DNA of 12,198 bases from Janthinobacterium sp. (GCA_003482555.1 DMYQ01000187.1:21060-33257); one strand, 5' to 3'. Counted from the first letter of the stretch, positions 1-8,577 are shown. The notes: generated from the sequence alone by a model not told the origin. A program made the numbers and translations.

Positions 1-491
1 CGCCGCCGCCCGGCACCGCGACACCGCCGCCGGCCCCAAGCACGACCCCGGCGGCGCCGCCGCGGCAGGGCGGCCCCGAGCCGGTGGAATTCACCCAGGT
101 CGAGGATCTGTTGTCGGTGCCGGGTTTCACGCCGCAGGCGATCGAGCGTTTGCGCGACTTCGTCATCGTGCTGCCGGAGCCGACCACCGTCAACGTCAAC
201 ACGGCGGCGCCGGAAGTGCTGGCCGCGCTGGCGGAGAATTTTTCCGTGTCCGAGGCGACGGCCCTGGCCGTGTTCCGCAAGCGTACGCCGTTTGTCAACC
301 CGGCCGCCTTTACCGCTTATCTGGCGCAGACCGGGAAGACCCTGGCCAGGGACGTGGATATCGATGTGAAAAGCAGTTATTTCCTGGCCATGAGCCGGGT
401 GCGGCTGGATCGCGCGGCGCTCGACGCCCAGGCGCTGATACGCCGCGACCTGCAGCAAAAGACGTATCTGGTCTGGATTCGGGAAAACTAG
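1..491 (+). CDS. gspK: GspK, type II secretion minor pseudopilin (5'-truncated by window edge)
   Basis: This is the C-terminal 162 residues of the minor pseudopilin that caps the type II secretion pseudopilus with GspI and GspJ. The frame is open from the left edge (first full codon at base 3) and stops with TAG at 489-491, so the prepilin leader and N-terminal helix lie outside the window. The first 27 or so visible residues are a Pro/Ala/Thr linker with runs of three prolines. They lead into a SAM-like alpha-domain: VEFTQVEDLLSVPGF, then an LPEPTTVNVNTAAPEVL segment that is characteristic of the family. The end, SSYFLAMSRVRLD followed by a basic helix and KTYLVWIREN, matches the last strands of the pilin-like fold. 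An internal GTG at 84 is not a real start, because the upstream frame is continuous. The downstream gspL and the rest of the gsp genes confirm the assignment. The Pro-rich linker inside the alpha-domain is the one unusual feature. Confidence 0.93.
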   Translation, partial: PPPGTATPPPAPSTTPAAPPRQGGPEPVEFTQVEDLLSVPGFTPQAIERLRDFVIVLPEPTTVNVNTAAPEVLAALAENFSVSEATALAVFRKRTPFVNPAAFTAYLAQTGKTLARDVDIDVKSSYFLAMSRVRLDRAALDAQALIRRDLQQKTYLVWIREN

Positions 492-533
492 ATGGCAGCA
501 CCATTACAAGACACTGAAAGCGAGATCCTTTGA
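492..533 (+). other. Putative 13-codon coupling ORF between gspK and gspL
   Basis: An ATG directly follows the gspK stop (TAGATG) and opens a 13-codon frame, MAAPLQDTESEIL. Its TGA (531-533) overlaps the TTG start of gspL in the sequence TTGA. A weak GGGAAAA lies before its ATG. The arrangement could carry terminating ribosomes from gspK to the non-ATG gspL start. The peptide resembles nothing recognised. This is inference from geometry only, and the frame may never be translated. Confidence 0.3.
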
Positions 534-1753
534 CCATTCTCTATATCCGGCAGCCGGCCAAGGCCGGCTTTGAAGCCGCCCCGGACTGCCAGTTCGCGCT
601 GGCCGGCGACAATGGCAATGTGCTGCAGCAGGGCGAACGGAGCCTGGGCGCGCTGGGCGAGCTGATCGCCCAGGCCCGGCGCGTGGTGCTGTTGCTGGCC
701 GCCTCCGACGTCAGCCTGCTGCGCCTGACAGTGCCGCCACTGTCGAAGGCGCGCCTGCGCGCGGCGCTGCCGAATCTGGTGGAAGAGCATGTGCTGGGCG
801 ACCCGGCCGACTGCGCCCTGGCCGCCTCCGCGCGCGGCGCCGACGGCATGTGCACGGTGGCGGTGGTGCAGCGGGCCTGGCTGGAGGCGCTGGTGAAGGC
901 CTTGCTGGCCCAGGGCGCGCGCGCGATCACGGTGCTGCCGGCGCAACTGTGCCTGCCGCTGCAACCGGGCGCGGTGGCGGCGGCGTTGACGGGCGCCGAC
1001 GGCGCGCTGGAACTGACCCTGCGCCTGAATCCGGACGAAGGCATGGGCCTGACCCTGCCGCCCCAACCCGGGGCGGCCCTGGAAACCCTGCGCGCCCTGG
1101 CCGCCGGCGCCCCGTTGTTCGTGTATCTGGCGCCGGCCCTGCTGGCGCGCCTGCGCGAGGCCGATGCCGATGCGGCCGGCGTCACCCTGGAAGCGGATAA
1201 CTGGACGCACTGGATCGCCGGCGCCAAAACGGCCGGCCTCGACCTGCTGCCGGCGCTGGGCACGGCCGGCGCCCAGGCGCGCCAATGGCAGCGCTGGCGC
1301 TGGCCGCTGCGCCTGGTCTTGCTGCTGGCGCTGGTCAACATCGTCGGCTTGAACATCGAGTGGCTGCGCCTGAAGCGCGACGCCGCCGCCCTGCGCGCGG
1401 CCATGCGGCAAAGCTTCAAATCGGCCTATCCGAAAGAGACGGCGCTGTTTCCGGCGGCGCAAATGCGGCGCAACATCGCGGCCGCCAAACTGGAGAACGG
1501 CCAGGTCGCGGCCGACGAATTCGGCGCCATGAGCGCGGCGCTGGGCGAGGCCCTGGGCCCGCTGGCCGGCAAGGGCGCGGTGGCGGCGCTGGAATACCGC
1601 GAGCGCGCTCTGAGCGTCAAACTCAAGCCGGACACGGTCGACGCGGCGGCAACGGCGCAGGTGAAGGCGGCGCTGAAGGCGCGCCACCTGGAGTTGAGCG
1701 AACCGGTGCCCGGCACCTGGCAAATCCGCCTGGCCCAAGGAGCACAATCATGA
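530..1753 (+). CDS. gspL: GspL, type II secretion inner-membrane assembly protein
   Basis: GspL is a bitopic inner-membrane protein that recruits the ATPase GspE to the membrane and pairs with GspM. The 407-residue product is of normal family length. Its layout is a cytoplasmic actin-like domain (about residues 1-235, opening with the strand TILYIRQP), one membrane segment at about 257-277 (PLRLVLLLALVNIVGLNIEW), and a periplasmic ferredoxin-like domain to the end. The start is a TTG at 530. No ATG is available in frame upstream (a TGA lies at 515-517), and residue 2 onward already forms the conserved first strand, so a later start would delete it. A GAAAGCGAGA stretch just upstream is a weak ribosome site. 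The 3' end overlaps gspM by ATGA at 1750-1753. The non-ATG start and the mini-ORF before it suggest translation depends on ribosomes arriving from gspK. Confidence 0.93.
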   Translation: MTILYIRQPAKAGFEAAPDCQFALAGDNGNVLQQGERSLGALGELIAQARRVVLLLAASDVSLLRLTVPPLSKARLRAALPNLVEEHVLGDPADCALAASARGADGMCTVAVVQRAWLEALVKALLAQGARAITVLPAQLCLPLQPGAVAAALTGADGALELTLRLNPDEGMGLTLPPQPGAALETLRALAAGAPLFVYLAPALLARLREADADAAGVTLEADNWTHWIAGAKTAGLDLLPALGTAGAQARQWQRWRWPLRLVLLLALVNIVGLNIEWLRLKRDAAALRAAMRQSFKSAYPKETALFPAAQMRRNIAAAKLENGQVAADEFGAMSAALGEALGPLAGKGAVAALEYRERALSVKLKPDTVDAAATAQVKAALKARHLELSEPVPGTWQIRLAQGAQS

Positions 1754-2271
1754 AACCCGTTTTTCACATGCTGGACAATCTCAGGGCGGGAGCGAACGGC
1801 TTCTGGCTGGCGCGCAGCGAGCAGGAAAGGCGCATGCTGCGCTTCGGCGCCGCCAGCGTGGCGCTGGCGCTGGTGTACGCGCTGCTGATCGCGCCGGCCC
1901 TGGACGGCCGCGCCAAACTGCAAAAGGACTTGCCGCAACTGCGGCTGGACGCGGCCGAAATCGCCGCGCTGGCGACCCAGGCCGGCGCGCTGGCGCGGCA
2001 AACGCCGGCCCCGGTGCCGCCCATGAGCCGCGACAGCCTGAGCGCCTCGCTGACGGCGCGCGGCCTGAGCGCGCAATCGATCAGCATGACGGGGGAATAC
2101 GCCAAGCTGCAGTTGAACGGCGCCGCCTTTGCCGGCCTGGCCGCCTGGCTCGACGCATTGCGCCGCGAGAGCCGCATCGAAGTGCAGGACGCGAACCTGG
2201 TGGCGCAGCCGACGGCCGGCCTGGTGGATGCGACCCTGACCTTGCGCCAGGGCGCGGGCGAGGCGAAATGA
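1750..2271 (+). CDS. gspM: GspM, type II secretion inner-membrane protein
   Basis: GspM is a small bitopic protein that stabilises GspL and helps place the platform beneath the secretin. The product is 173 residues. A short cytoplasmic N-terminus rich in Arg/Glu (ARSEQERRMLR) precedes one membrane helix at about residues 31-48 (GAASVALALVYALLIAPAL), then a helical linker and a periplasmic ferredoxin-like domain. An SD of AAGGAG at 1737-1742, 7 bases before the ATG at 1750, fixes the start inside the end of gspL. The same frame runs open for about 150 codons upstream, but that part is a shadow of gspL. The 'ARSEQERRMLRFG' pattern and the position between gspL and gspN support the family call. 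Sequence conservation in GspM is low, so the call leans partly on context. Confidence 0.9.
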   Translation: MKPVFHMLDNLRAGANGFWLARSEQERRMLRFGAASVALALVYALLIAPALDGRAKLQKDLPQLRLDAAEIAALATQAGALARQTPAPVPPMSRDSLSASLTARGLSAQSISMTGEYAKLQLNGAAFAGLAAWLDALRRESRIEVQDANLVAQPTAGLVDATLTLRQGAGEAK

Positions 2272-2306
2272 GCATGGCGGCACGTTTGAAAAGGATGCGC
2301 GCGTGA
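2268..2306 (+). other. Putative 12-codon coupling ORF between gspM and gspN
   Basis: An ATG overlaps the gspM stop (ATGA at 2268-2271) and opens a 12-codon frame, MSMAARLKRMRA. Its TGA at 2304-2306 overlaps the GTG start of gspN (GTGA). A GAGG at 2260-2263 could serve its first or second ATG (2268 or 2274). The same geometry occurs at the gspK-gspL junction. It may relay ribosomes across the 31-base gap. The peptide is basic and unrecognised, and translation is unproven. Confidence 0.3.
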
Positions 2307-3079
2307 AGCGCGCCGTGCTATGGTTGCTGGCCATCGGACTGAGCGTGGCCGTCACCCTGCTGGTGTTTTTTCCGGCCGCCTGGCTGGCGCTCATGGTGGA
2401 ACGCCAGACCGAAGGCCGTTTGACCTTGGGCGACGCCCAAGGTACGCTGTGGCGCGGCTCGGCCTTCATCGGCGGCGCCGCCAGCCAGAGCGGCGCCGTG
2501 ACGCCCCTGCTGCCGGGCCGTTTCAGCTGGCGCCTGTCGCCGCTGGCGCTGTTCGGCGCGGTCGACATGGCGCTGGAAAATCCGGACGCGCTGGCGCAGC
2601 CGGTGAGCTTGACCGGTTCCTGGTCGCAGTGGCAGGTGAGCGGCGGCGCGCTGCTGTTGCCGGCCGAGGGCCTGGCCGGGCTGGGCGCGCCGCTGAACAC
2701 GATCGCGCCCAGCGGCAGCATGCGCCTGAGCTGGAGCGCGCTGCGCCTGGCGCTGGTCGAGCATGGCGTCGCCGTCGACGGCCGCACCACGCTGGAGATG
2801 CGCGACATGGCGTCGCGGCTGTCGTCCCTGCGTCCGCTCGGCAGTTACGAGCTGGCGTTCGACTGGCATGGACAGGAGGCGCAATTGACTTTGCGCTCCC
2901 TGAAGGGACCGCTGTTACTGGAAGGGACGGGCGCCCTGACGCATGGCCGGCTGCGCTTTTCCGGACTGGCGCGGGCGGCAACGGGATACGAAGAGAACTT
3001 GGCGAGTTTGCTGAATTTGCTGGGCCGGCAGCGCACGAGTAACGACAAAAACATCATCGCCTTAGAGTTCGGACAATGA
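2303..3079 (+). CDS. gspN: GspN, type II secretion system protein N
   Basis: GspN is an accessory inner-membrane protein found in a subset of type II systems; its exact role is not settled. The product has 258 residues. It has a single N-terminal membrane segment (about residues 4-25, AVLWLLAIGLSVAVTLLVFFPAAWL) and a periplasmic remainder. The segment 'GDAQGTLWRGSA' shortly after the membrane helix and the following run of alternating hydrophobic strands are typical of the family. The GTG at 2303 is preceded by AAGGA at 2291-2295. It is the natural start because it places Lys-Arg directly before the membrane helix. The stop overlaps the start of gspD by ATGA at 3076-3079. A gspN placed directly before gspD is consistent with a rearranged K-L-M-N-D-E-F order. 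Confidence 0.88.
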   Translation: MKRAVLWLLAIGLSVAVTLLVFFPAAWLALMVERQTEGRLTLGDAQGTLWRGSAFIGGAASQSGAVTPLLPGRFSWRLSPLALFGAVDMALENPDALAQPVSLTGSWSQWQVSGGALLLPAEGLAGLGAPLNTIAPSGSMRLSWSALRLALVEHGVAVDGRTTLEMRDMASRLSSLRPLGSYELAFDWHGQEAQLTLRSLKGPLLLEGTGALTHGRLRFSGLARAATGYEENLASLLNLLGRQRTSNDKNIIALEFGQ

Positions 3080-5259
3080 AAAGAGAATCAGTGAAACAAG
3101 TTAATCCGCCCGTATGGCGCCGCCTGAGCGCCGCCGTCATGTTGTGCTGCGCCGTGGCCGGCCTTCCCGCGCCGCTGCTGGCCGCTCCCAACGACGAGGC
3201 GGCGCTGAACTTCGTCGGCGCCGACATCGAGTCGGTGATCAAGGCCGTCGGCCACTATACCAACATCAACTTCGTCATCGATCCGCGCGTCAAGGGCAGC
3301 ATCACCCTGGTGTCGGAAAAGTCGATCACCAAGAGCCAGGCTTTCGCGCTGCTGGCCTCGGCCCTGCGGCTGCAGGGCTACGCCGTGGTCAGCGGCGACG
3401 GTTACGCCAAGGTGGTGCCGGAGGCGGAAGCGAAGCTGCAGTCGGTGCCGACCCAGGTCGGCGGCAGCATCGCCGTCAAGGGCGACCAGATCGCGACCCA
3501 GGTCTTCTTCCTCAATTTCGAGTCGTCGGCGAATTTGCTGACGGTGCTGCGGCCCCTGATTTCGCCGAATAACACGATCAACGCCAATCCCGGCAATAAC
3601 TCGCTGGTGATCACCGATTACGCCGACAACCTGAAGCGCCTGGGCAAGATCATCGCCGCCCTCGACGCCCCGGCCGCCTCGGACCTGGACGTGATCCCGG
3701 TGCGTTACGCCATCGCCAGCGACCTGGCCGTCATGGTCAACAAGCTGATGGAGCCGGGCGCCGGCGCCGACGCCGGCAGGGTCTCGGTGCTGTCCGACCC
3801 GCGCACCAATTCCCTGGTGCTGCGCGCGCCCTCGCAGGCGCGCGCCAACCTGGCCAAGTCCCTGATCGCCAAACTGGACCAGCCGACCACCGAGCTCGGC
3901 AACGTGCACGTGGTCTACCTGAAGAACGCCGACGCCACCAAGCTGGCGCAGACCCTGCGCGCGGTGGTCTCGTCCGATACCTCGGCCGCGCCGGCGCCGG
4001 CCGGCACCGGTGCCACCGGCGCCGCCGGTGGCGCGACTGGGGCGACTGGCGCCATCGCCGGCGCCGCGACCGGCTCCGGGCCGACCCAGGCCGCCCTGTC
4101 GAACACGCCGCAAACGCCGGCGGCGGGCGGTTCGGCCGGCTTCATCCAGGCCGACGCTTCCACCAACACCCTGATCATCACCGCGCCCGACGCCGTCTAC
4201 CGCAATCTGCGCGCCGTCATCGAGCAGCTCGACGTGCGCCGGGCCCAGGTCTACATCGAATCCCTGATCGTCGAAGTGACGTCGACCAAGGCTTCGGAAT
4301 TCGGCATCCAGTGGCTCGGCCTGTCCGGCGACGCCAACAGCAATTACCGGGTCGGCGGGCTGCAATCGTTCGCCGCCGGCTCCAACAACAATATCGGCAC
4401 CCTGGCCGCCGGCATCGCGGGCAGCAAGAACTCGACCACCGGCACCCCGCCGCTGCCGGGCGGCGGCTTGACGATCGGCCTGTTCAAGCAGATCGGCGGC
4501 CAGCTGGGCCTGGGCGCGCTGGCGCACGCGCTGGAATCGGACAATAACGCCAACATCCTGTCGACGCCCAACATGATCACGCTCGACAACGAGCTGGCCA
4601 CGATACGGGTCGGCCAGAACGTGCCGATCCTGACCGGCCAGTTCACCAGCGCCTCGGGCGCCAACGCCAATCCCTTCCAGACCATCGACCGCAAGGACGT
4701 CGGCCTGACCCTGAAGGTGCGGCCGCAGATTTCCGAGGGCGGCACCATCAAGTTGGCGATCTATCACGAAACCTCGAGCGTCGACCCGGCCAGCCTGAAT
4801 GCGCCGGCCGGCATCACGCTCAATACCCGCGTGATCGAAAACAATGTCATCGCCGACGACGGCCAGATCATCGTGCTGGGCGGCCTGATTTCGGACACCA
4901 CCGGCGACAACGCCGACAAGGTGCATGGCCTGGGCGATATTCCCATCATCGGCAATCTGTTCAAGTACCAGACCCGTTCGCGCACCAAGACCAATCTGAT
5001 GATCTTCCTGCGTCCGGTGGTGGTGCGCAGCAAGGAGCAAAGCACCAGCCTGGCGGCCGACCGCTACGACTACATGCGCGCGGCCGAGGACAGGGCGCAG
5101 CCGCAGAGCGGCAATGTGATGCTCAAGGATCTGGGCGCGCCCCTGTTGCCGAAGCTGATAGACGGCCAGCCGGTGGGCGGCAACATGGTGACGCGGCCGC
5201 TGGCGCCGGCGCCGGTGGCGGCGCCCGGCAAGCCGCAAGACGCGGCCACGCAACGGTGA
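3076..5259 (+). CDS. gspD: GspD, type II secretion outer-membrane secretin
   Basis: GspD forms the multimeric outer-membrane channel through which folded periplasmic substrates leave the cell. The product is 727 residues. An N-terminal signal peptide covers about residues 1-36 (basic start, hydrophobic core AAVMLCCAVAGL, likely cleavage after PLLA or LLAA). Domain N0 (about 40-110) follows, then N1 (143-200), N2 (207-270) and N3 (278-388), which is split by a Gly/Ala/Thr/Pro-rich insert at about 300-350. The secretin core (388-652) carries VPILTGQFTSA (from 516), VGLTLKVRPQIS and the closing LGDIPIIGNLFK and NLMIFLRPVVV strands. The C-terminal tail (653-727) is Pro/Ala rich and could include the S-region that contacts pilotin or the outermost barrel. 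The ATG at 3076 overlaps gspN. A GTG at 3091 has a better SD (AAGAGA) and would shorten only the cytoplasmic tip of the signal peptide. No pilotin gene is in view. Confidence 0.96.
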   Translation: MKRESVKQVNPPVWRRLSAAVMLCCAVAGLPAPLLAAPNDEAALNFVGADIESVIKAVGHYTNINFVIDPRVKGSITLVSEKSITKSQAFALLASALRLQGYAVVSGDGYAKVVPEAEAKLQSVPTQVGGSIAVKGDQIATQVFFLNFESSANLLTVLRPLISPNNTINANPGNNSLVITDYADNLKRLGKIIAALDAPAASDLDVIPVRYAIASDLAVMVNKLMEPGAGADAGRVSVLSDPRTNSLVLRAPSQARANLAKSLIAKLDQPTTELGNVHVVYLKNADATKLAQTLRAVVSSDTSAAPAPAGTGATGAAGGATGATGAIAGAATGSGPTQAALSNTPQTPAAGGSAGFIQADASTNTLIITAPDAVYRNLRAVIEQLDVRRAQVYIESLIVEVTSTKASEFGIQWLGLSGDANSNYRVGGLQSFAAGSNNNIGTLAAGIAGSKNSTTGTPPLPGGGLTIGLFKQIGGQLGLGALAHALESDNNANILSTPNMITLDNELATIRVGQNVPILTGQFTSASGANANPFQTIDRKDVGLTLKVRPQISEGGTIKLAIYHETSSVDPASLNAPAGITLNTRVIENNVIADDGQIIVLGGLISDTTGDNADKVHGLGDIPIIGNLFKYQTRSRTKTNLMIFLRPVVVRSKEQSTSLAADRYDYMRAAEDRAQPQSGNVMLKDLGAPLLPKLIDGQPVGGNMVTRPLAPAPVAAPGKPQDAATQR

Positions 5260-5269
5260 GCGCGCGACC

Positions 5270-6691
<1,422 letters not shown>

Positions 6692-6699
6692 GGACGACG

Positions 6700-7920
6700 A
6701 TGCCGGCATTTCGCTATGAAGCGGTGGACGCCGCTGGCGCCACCAAGAAGGGCGTGCTGAACGCCGACAGCGCGCGTGCGGCGCGTGCCGACCTGCGCCT
6801 GCTGGGCCTGGTGGCCCTGAGCGTGGACGCCATTTCGGCCCAGGTCGACGCGGCCGGGGTGACCAAGAGCCGGGCCTTCGGCGAGCGCCTGTCGAGCAAC
6901 GAACTGGCCCTGTTCACGCGCCAGCTGGCCAGCCTGCTGGAAGCGGGTTTGCCGCTGGAGCAGGCCTTCAGCGCGCTGCTGGAACAGGCTGAACGGCCCT
7001 ATCTGCGCGACCTGATCGCCTCGATCCGCTCGGAAGTGATAGGCGGGGCCGCCTTTTCCGACGTGCTGGCGCGCCATCCGCGCGACTTCGCCGAAATCTA
7101 CCGCGCCCTGGTGGCGTCGGGCGAGCAGATCGGCCACCTGTCGCGCGTGCTCTCGCGCCTGGCCGACTATATCGAGCGGCGCAACGCGCTGGTGTCGAAG
7201 GTCAAGCTGGCCTTCACCTATCCGGCCATCGTCACCGTGGTGGCGTTTTCCATCGTCATTTTCCTGCTCACCTATGTGGTGCCGCAAATCGTGTCCGTGT
7301 TCGCCAACACCAAGCAAAAGCTGCCGCTGCTGACCTTGATCATGCTGGCGCTGTCGGACTTCGTGCGCCAGTACGGCCTGGTCATGCTGGTGCTGCTGGT
7401 GGCGGCCTGGTTCGCCTGGCGCCGGGCGCTGCGGCAACCGGCGCTGAAGCGGCGCTGGCACACCTGGTTGCTGACCGCTCCCCTGTACGGCAAGTTCGAG
7501 CGCAGCCTGAACACGGCGCGCTTCGCCAGCACACTGGCCATCACCACCGGTTCCGGCGTGCCCATCCTGCGCGCCCTGGAAACTTCCCGCGACACCCTGT
7601 CGAACGTGGCCATGCAAGAGCTGGTCGAAGAAGCCAGCAACAATGTGCGCGAGGGCGTCAGCCTGGCGCGCGCCCTGTCGGCGCAAAAGCACTTTCCGCC
7701 CATGCTGATCCACATGATACGGGCCGGCGAAATCACCGGCGAACTGCCGGCCATGCTGGAGCGCGCCGCCAGCGCCCAGGAGCAGGATCTGGAGCGCCGC
7801 ACCCTGACCATCGCCGGCTTGCTGGAACCGGCCCTGATCCTGGCGATGGGCGTGGTGGTCTTGCTGATCGTGCTGGCGGTGCTGATGCCGATCATCGAAA
7901 TTAATCAGCTGGTGCATTAA
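6700..7920 (+). CDS. gspF: GspF, type II secretion inner-membrane platform protein
   Basis: GspF is the polytopic core of the inner-membrane assembly platform, thought to couple GspE motion to pseudopilin extraction. The product has the typical length, 406 residues. The N-terminus MPAFRYEAVDAAG is the classic opening of the family. Two homologous cytoplasmic helical domains lie at about 70-170 and 270-372. Membrane segments lie at about 171-195 (AFTYPAIVTVVAFSIVIFLL), 224-242 (GLVMLVLLVAAWFAW) and 374-400 (LLEPALILAMGVVVLLIVLA). The repeated 'TRQLASLLEAGLPLEQAF' and 'ASTLAITTGSGVPILRAL' segments mark the duplicated domains. The start ATG at 6700 follows AGGGACG, which overlaps the gspE TAG; 8 bases separate the two genes. 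Confidence 0.97.
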   Translation: MPAFRYEAVDAAGATKKGVLNADSARAARADLRLLGLVALSVDAISAQVDAAGVTKSRAFGERLSSNELALFTRQLASLLEAGLPLEQAFSALLEQAERPYLRDLIASIRSEVIGGAAFSDVLARHPRDFAEIYRALVASGEQIGHLSRVLSRLADYIERRNALVSKVKLAFTYPAIVTVVAFSIVIFLLTYVVPQIVSVFANTKQKLPLLTLIMLALSDFVRQYGLVMLVLLVAAWFAWRRALRQPALKRRWHTWLLTAPLYGKFERSLNTARFASTLAITTGSGVPILRALETSRDTLSNVAMQELVEEASNNVREGVSLARALSAQKHFPPMLIHMIRAGEITGELPAMLERAASAQEQDLERRTLTIAGLLEPALILAMGVVVLLIVLAVLMPIIEINQLVH

Positions 7921-7928
7921 GGAATCCG

Positions 7929-8453
7929 ATGAAGCGTTTACCCCTGTTCGTGAGTTTTATCGCCGTGCTGGCCCTGTCGGCGTCCCTGGCCTACTGGGCC
8001 CTGCAATTGTTGAAGCCGCCGCAACGTCCGATCAGCGCGGCGCCCGAGCAGAGCGCGCCGGAAGCCAGCGTGGACGCGGCGGCCGGCCTGTTCGGCGGCC
8101 AGCTGGCCTCGGTCGAAGTAAGCAATTATCAGTTGACGGGCGTGGTCGCGGCCGGCAATGGCCGCGGCAGCGTGGCGATCCTGGTGGCCGACGGCAAGCC
8201 GCCGCAGGCGTATCCGGTGGGTGCCGAAATCGCCGCCGGCGTGAAGGTCAGGGAAGTGCAGGCGCGCTTCGTGCTGATCGCCGAAGGCAGCGTGCTCAAG
8301 CGGGTCGAACTGGCCACCGAGCCGGCCAAGTCGGGCGCCGACGCGGCCGCGTCGGGAAGCGCCATGCCGGCGCCGACAGCGCCGCCGCAAATGCCGGCGC
8401 CGTCGCGCGTCACCATGATGCCGACCCCGGGCGCGCCGCCGCCGCACCAGTAA
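7929..8453 (+). CDS. gspC: Short GspC-like type II secretion protein without PDZ domain
   Basis: GspC links the inner-membrane platform to the secretin, its periplasmic homology region (HR) contacting the N0 domain of GspD. This product is 174 residues, well below the roughly 270-300 usual for enterobacterial and Vibrio GspC. An N-terminal membrane anchor spans about residues 7-27 (FVSFIAVLALSASLAYWALQ). An Ala/Glu/Ser linker leads to an HR-like beta domain at about 62-128 (NYQLTGVVAAG, SVAILVADGKPPQAYPVGAEI, VREVQARFVLIAEG). A Pro/Ala/Met-rich tail from about 130 replaces the C-terminal PDZ or coiled-coil. TAAGGA overlapping the gspF stop, with the ATG at 7929, gives tight coupling. It is the last gene of the operon, although gspC is first in many systems. 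The HR pattern and context support the call. It may be annotated elsewhere simply as a T2SS protein N/GspC-type protein. Confidence 0.85.
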   Translation: MKRLPLFVSFIAVLALSASLAYWALQLLKPPQRPISAAPEQSAPEASVDAAAGLFGGQLASVEVSNYQLTGVVAAGNGRGSVAILVADGKPPQAYPVGAEIAAGVKVREVQARFVLIAEGSVLKRVELATEPAKSGADAAASGSAMPAPTAPPQMPAPSRVTMMPTPGAPPPHQ

Positions 8454-8475
8454 GCGCCGCCGCGTCGCAAGCCTG

Positions 8476-8510
8476 CATGCGGCGCCCGCCGGCACGCCGC
8501 GCGCCGCATG
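8476..8510 (+). repeat. Perfect 10-bp inverted repeat (hairpin 1) after gspC
   Basis: CATGCGGCGC at 8476-8485 is exactly repeated in inverse at 8501-8510 around a 15-base loop. It begins 23 bases after the gspC stop and has no T-run. It could be a 3'-end stabiliser, the upstream half of a bipartite terminator, or part of an interspersed repeat. No gene covers it if the phospholipase starts at 8624. Confidence 0.6.
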
Positions 8511-8534
8511 TCGGAGGCAAGCTGGCGCCCAGCC

Positions 8535-8577
8535 GCGCCGGGGCGCGCGCCAAGCCCGCATGCGCCCCGGCGCCTTT
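8535..8577 (+). terminator. Likely intrinsic terminator of the gsp operon (hairpin 2)
   Basis: GCGCCGGGGCGC at 8535-8546 and its exact inverse at 8562-8573 form a 12-bp all-GC stem around a 15-base loop, followed by C then TTT at 8575-8577. The stem is strong but the T-run is short, so termination may be partial. Its place 82 bases after gspC and about 46 bases before the phospholipase start fits an operon end. A long loop and weak U-tract are the reasons for caution. Confidence 0.55.

Noticed and set aside
84..86. GTG at 84 as a start for the first gene
   Set aside because: The same frame is open to the window edge with a Pro-rich linker, and GspK needs an upstream prepilin leader, so 84 is internal.
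1285..1749. Upstream in-frame extension of gspM to 1285
   Set aside because: The extension lies wholly inside gspL, is Arg/Gly/Ala-rich and would put a soluble domain before the membrane helix. AAGGAG before 1750 marks the start.
488..2808. Long antisense frames opposite gspL, gspM and gspN
   Set aside because: Their composition is Arg/Gln/Ala-rich or Ser/Arg-rich with no domain, and the + strand genes form a tight operon with ribosome sites and overlaps.
3976..4137. Collagen-like repeat protein inside gspD
   Set aside because: The glycine spacing is only partly every third residue and spans few units. It is better seen as a low-complexity loop in secretin domain N3.
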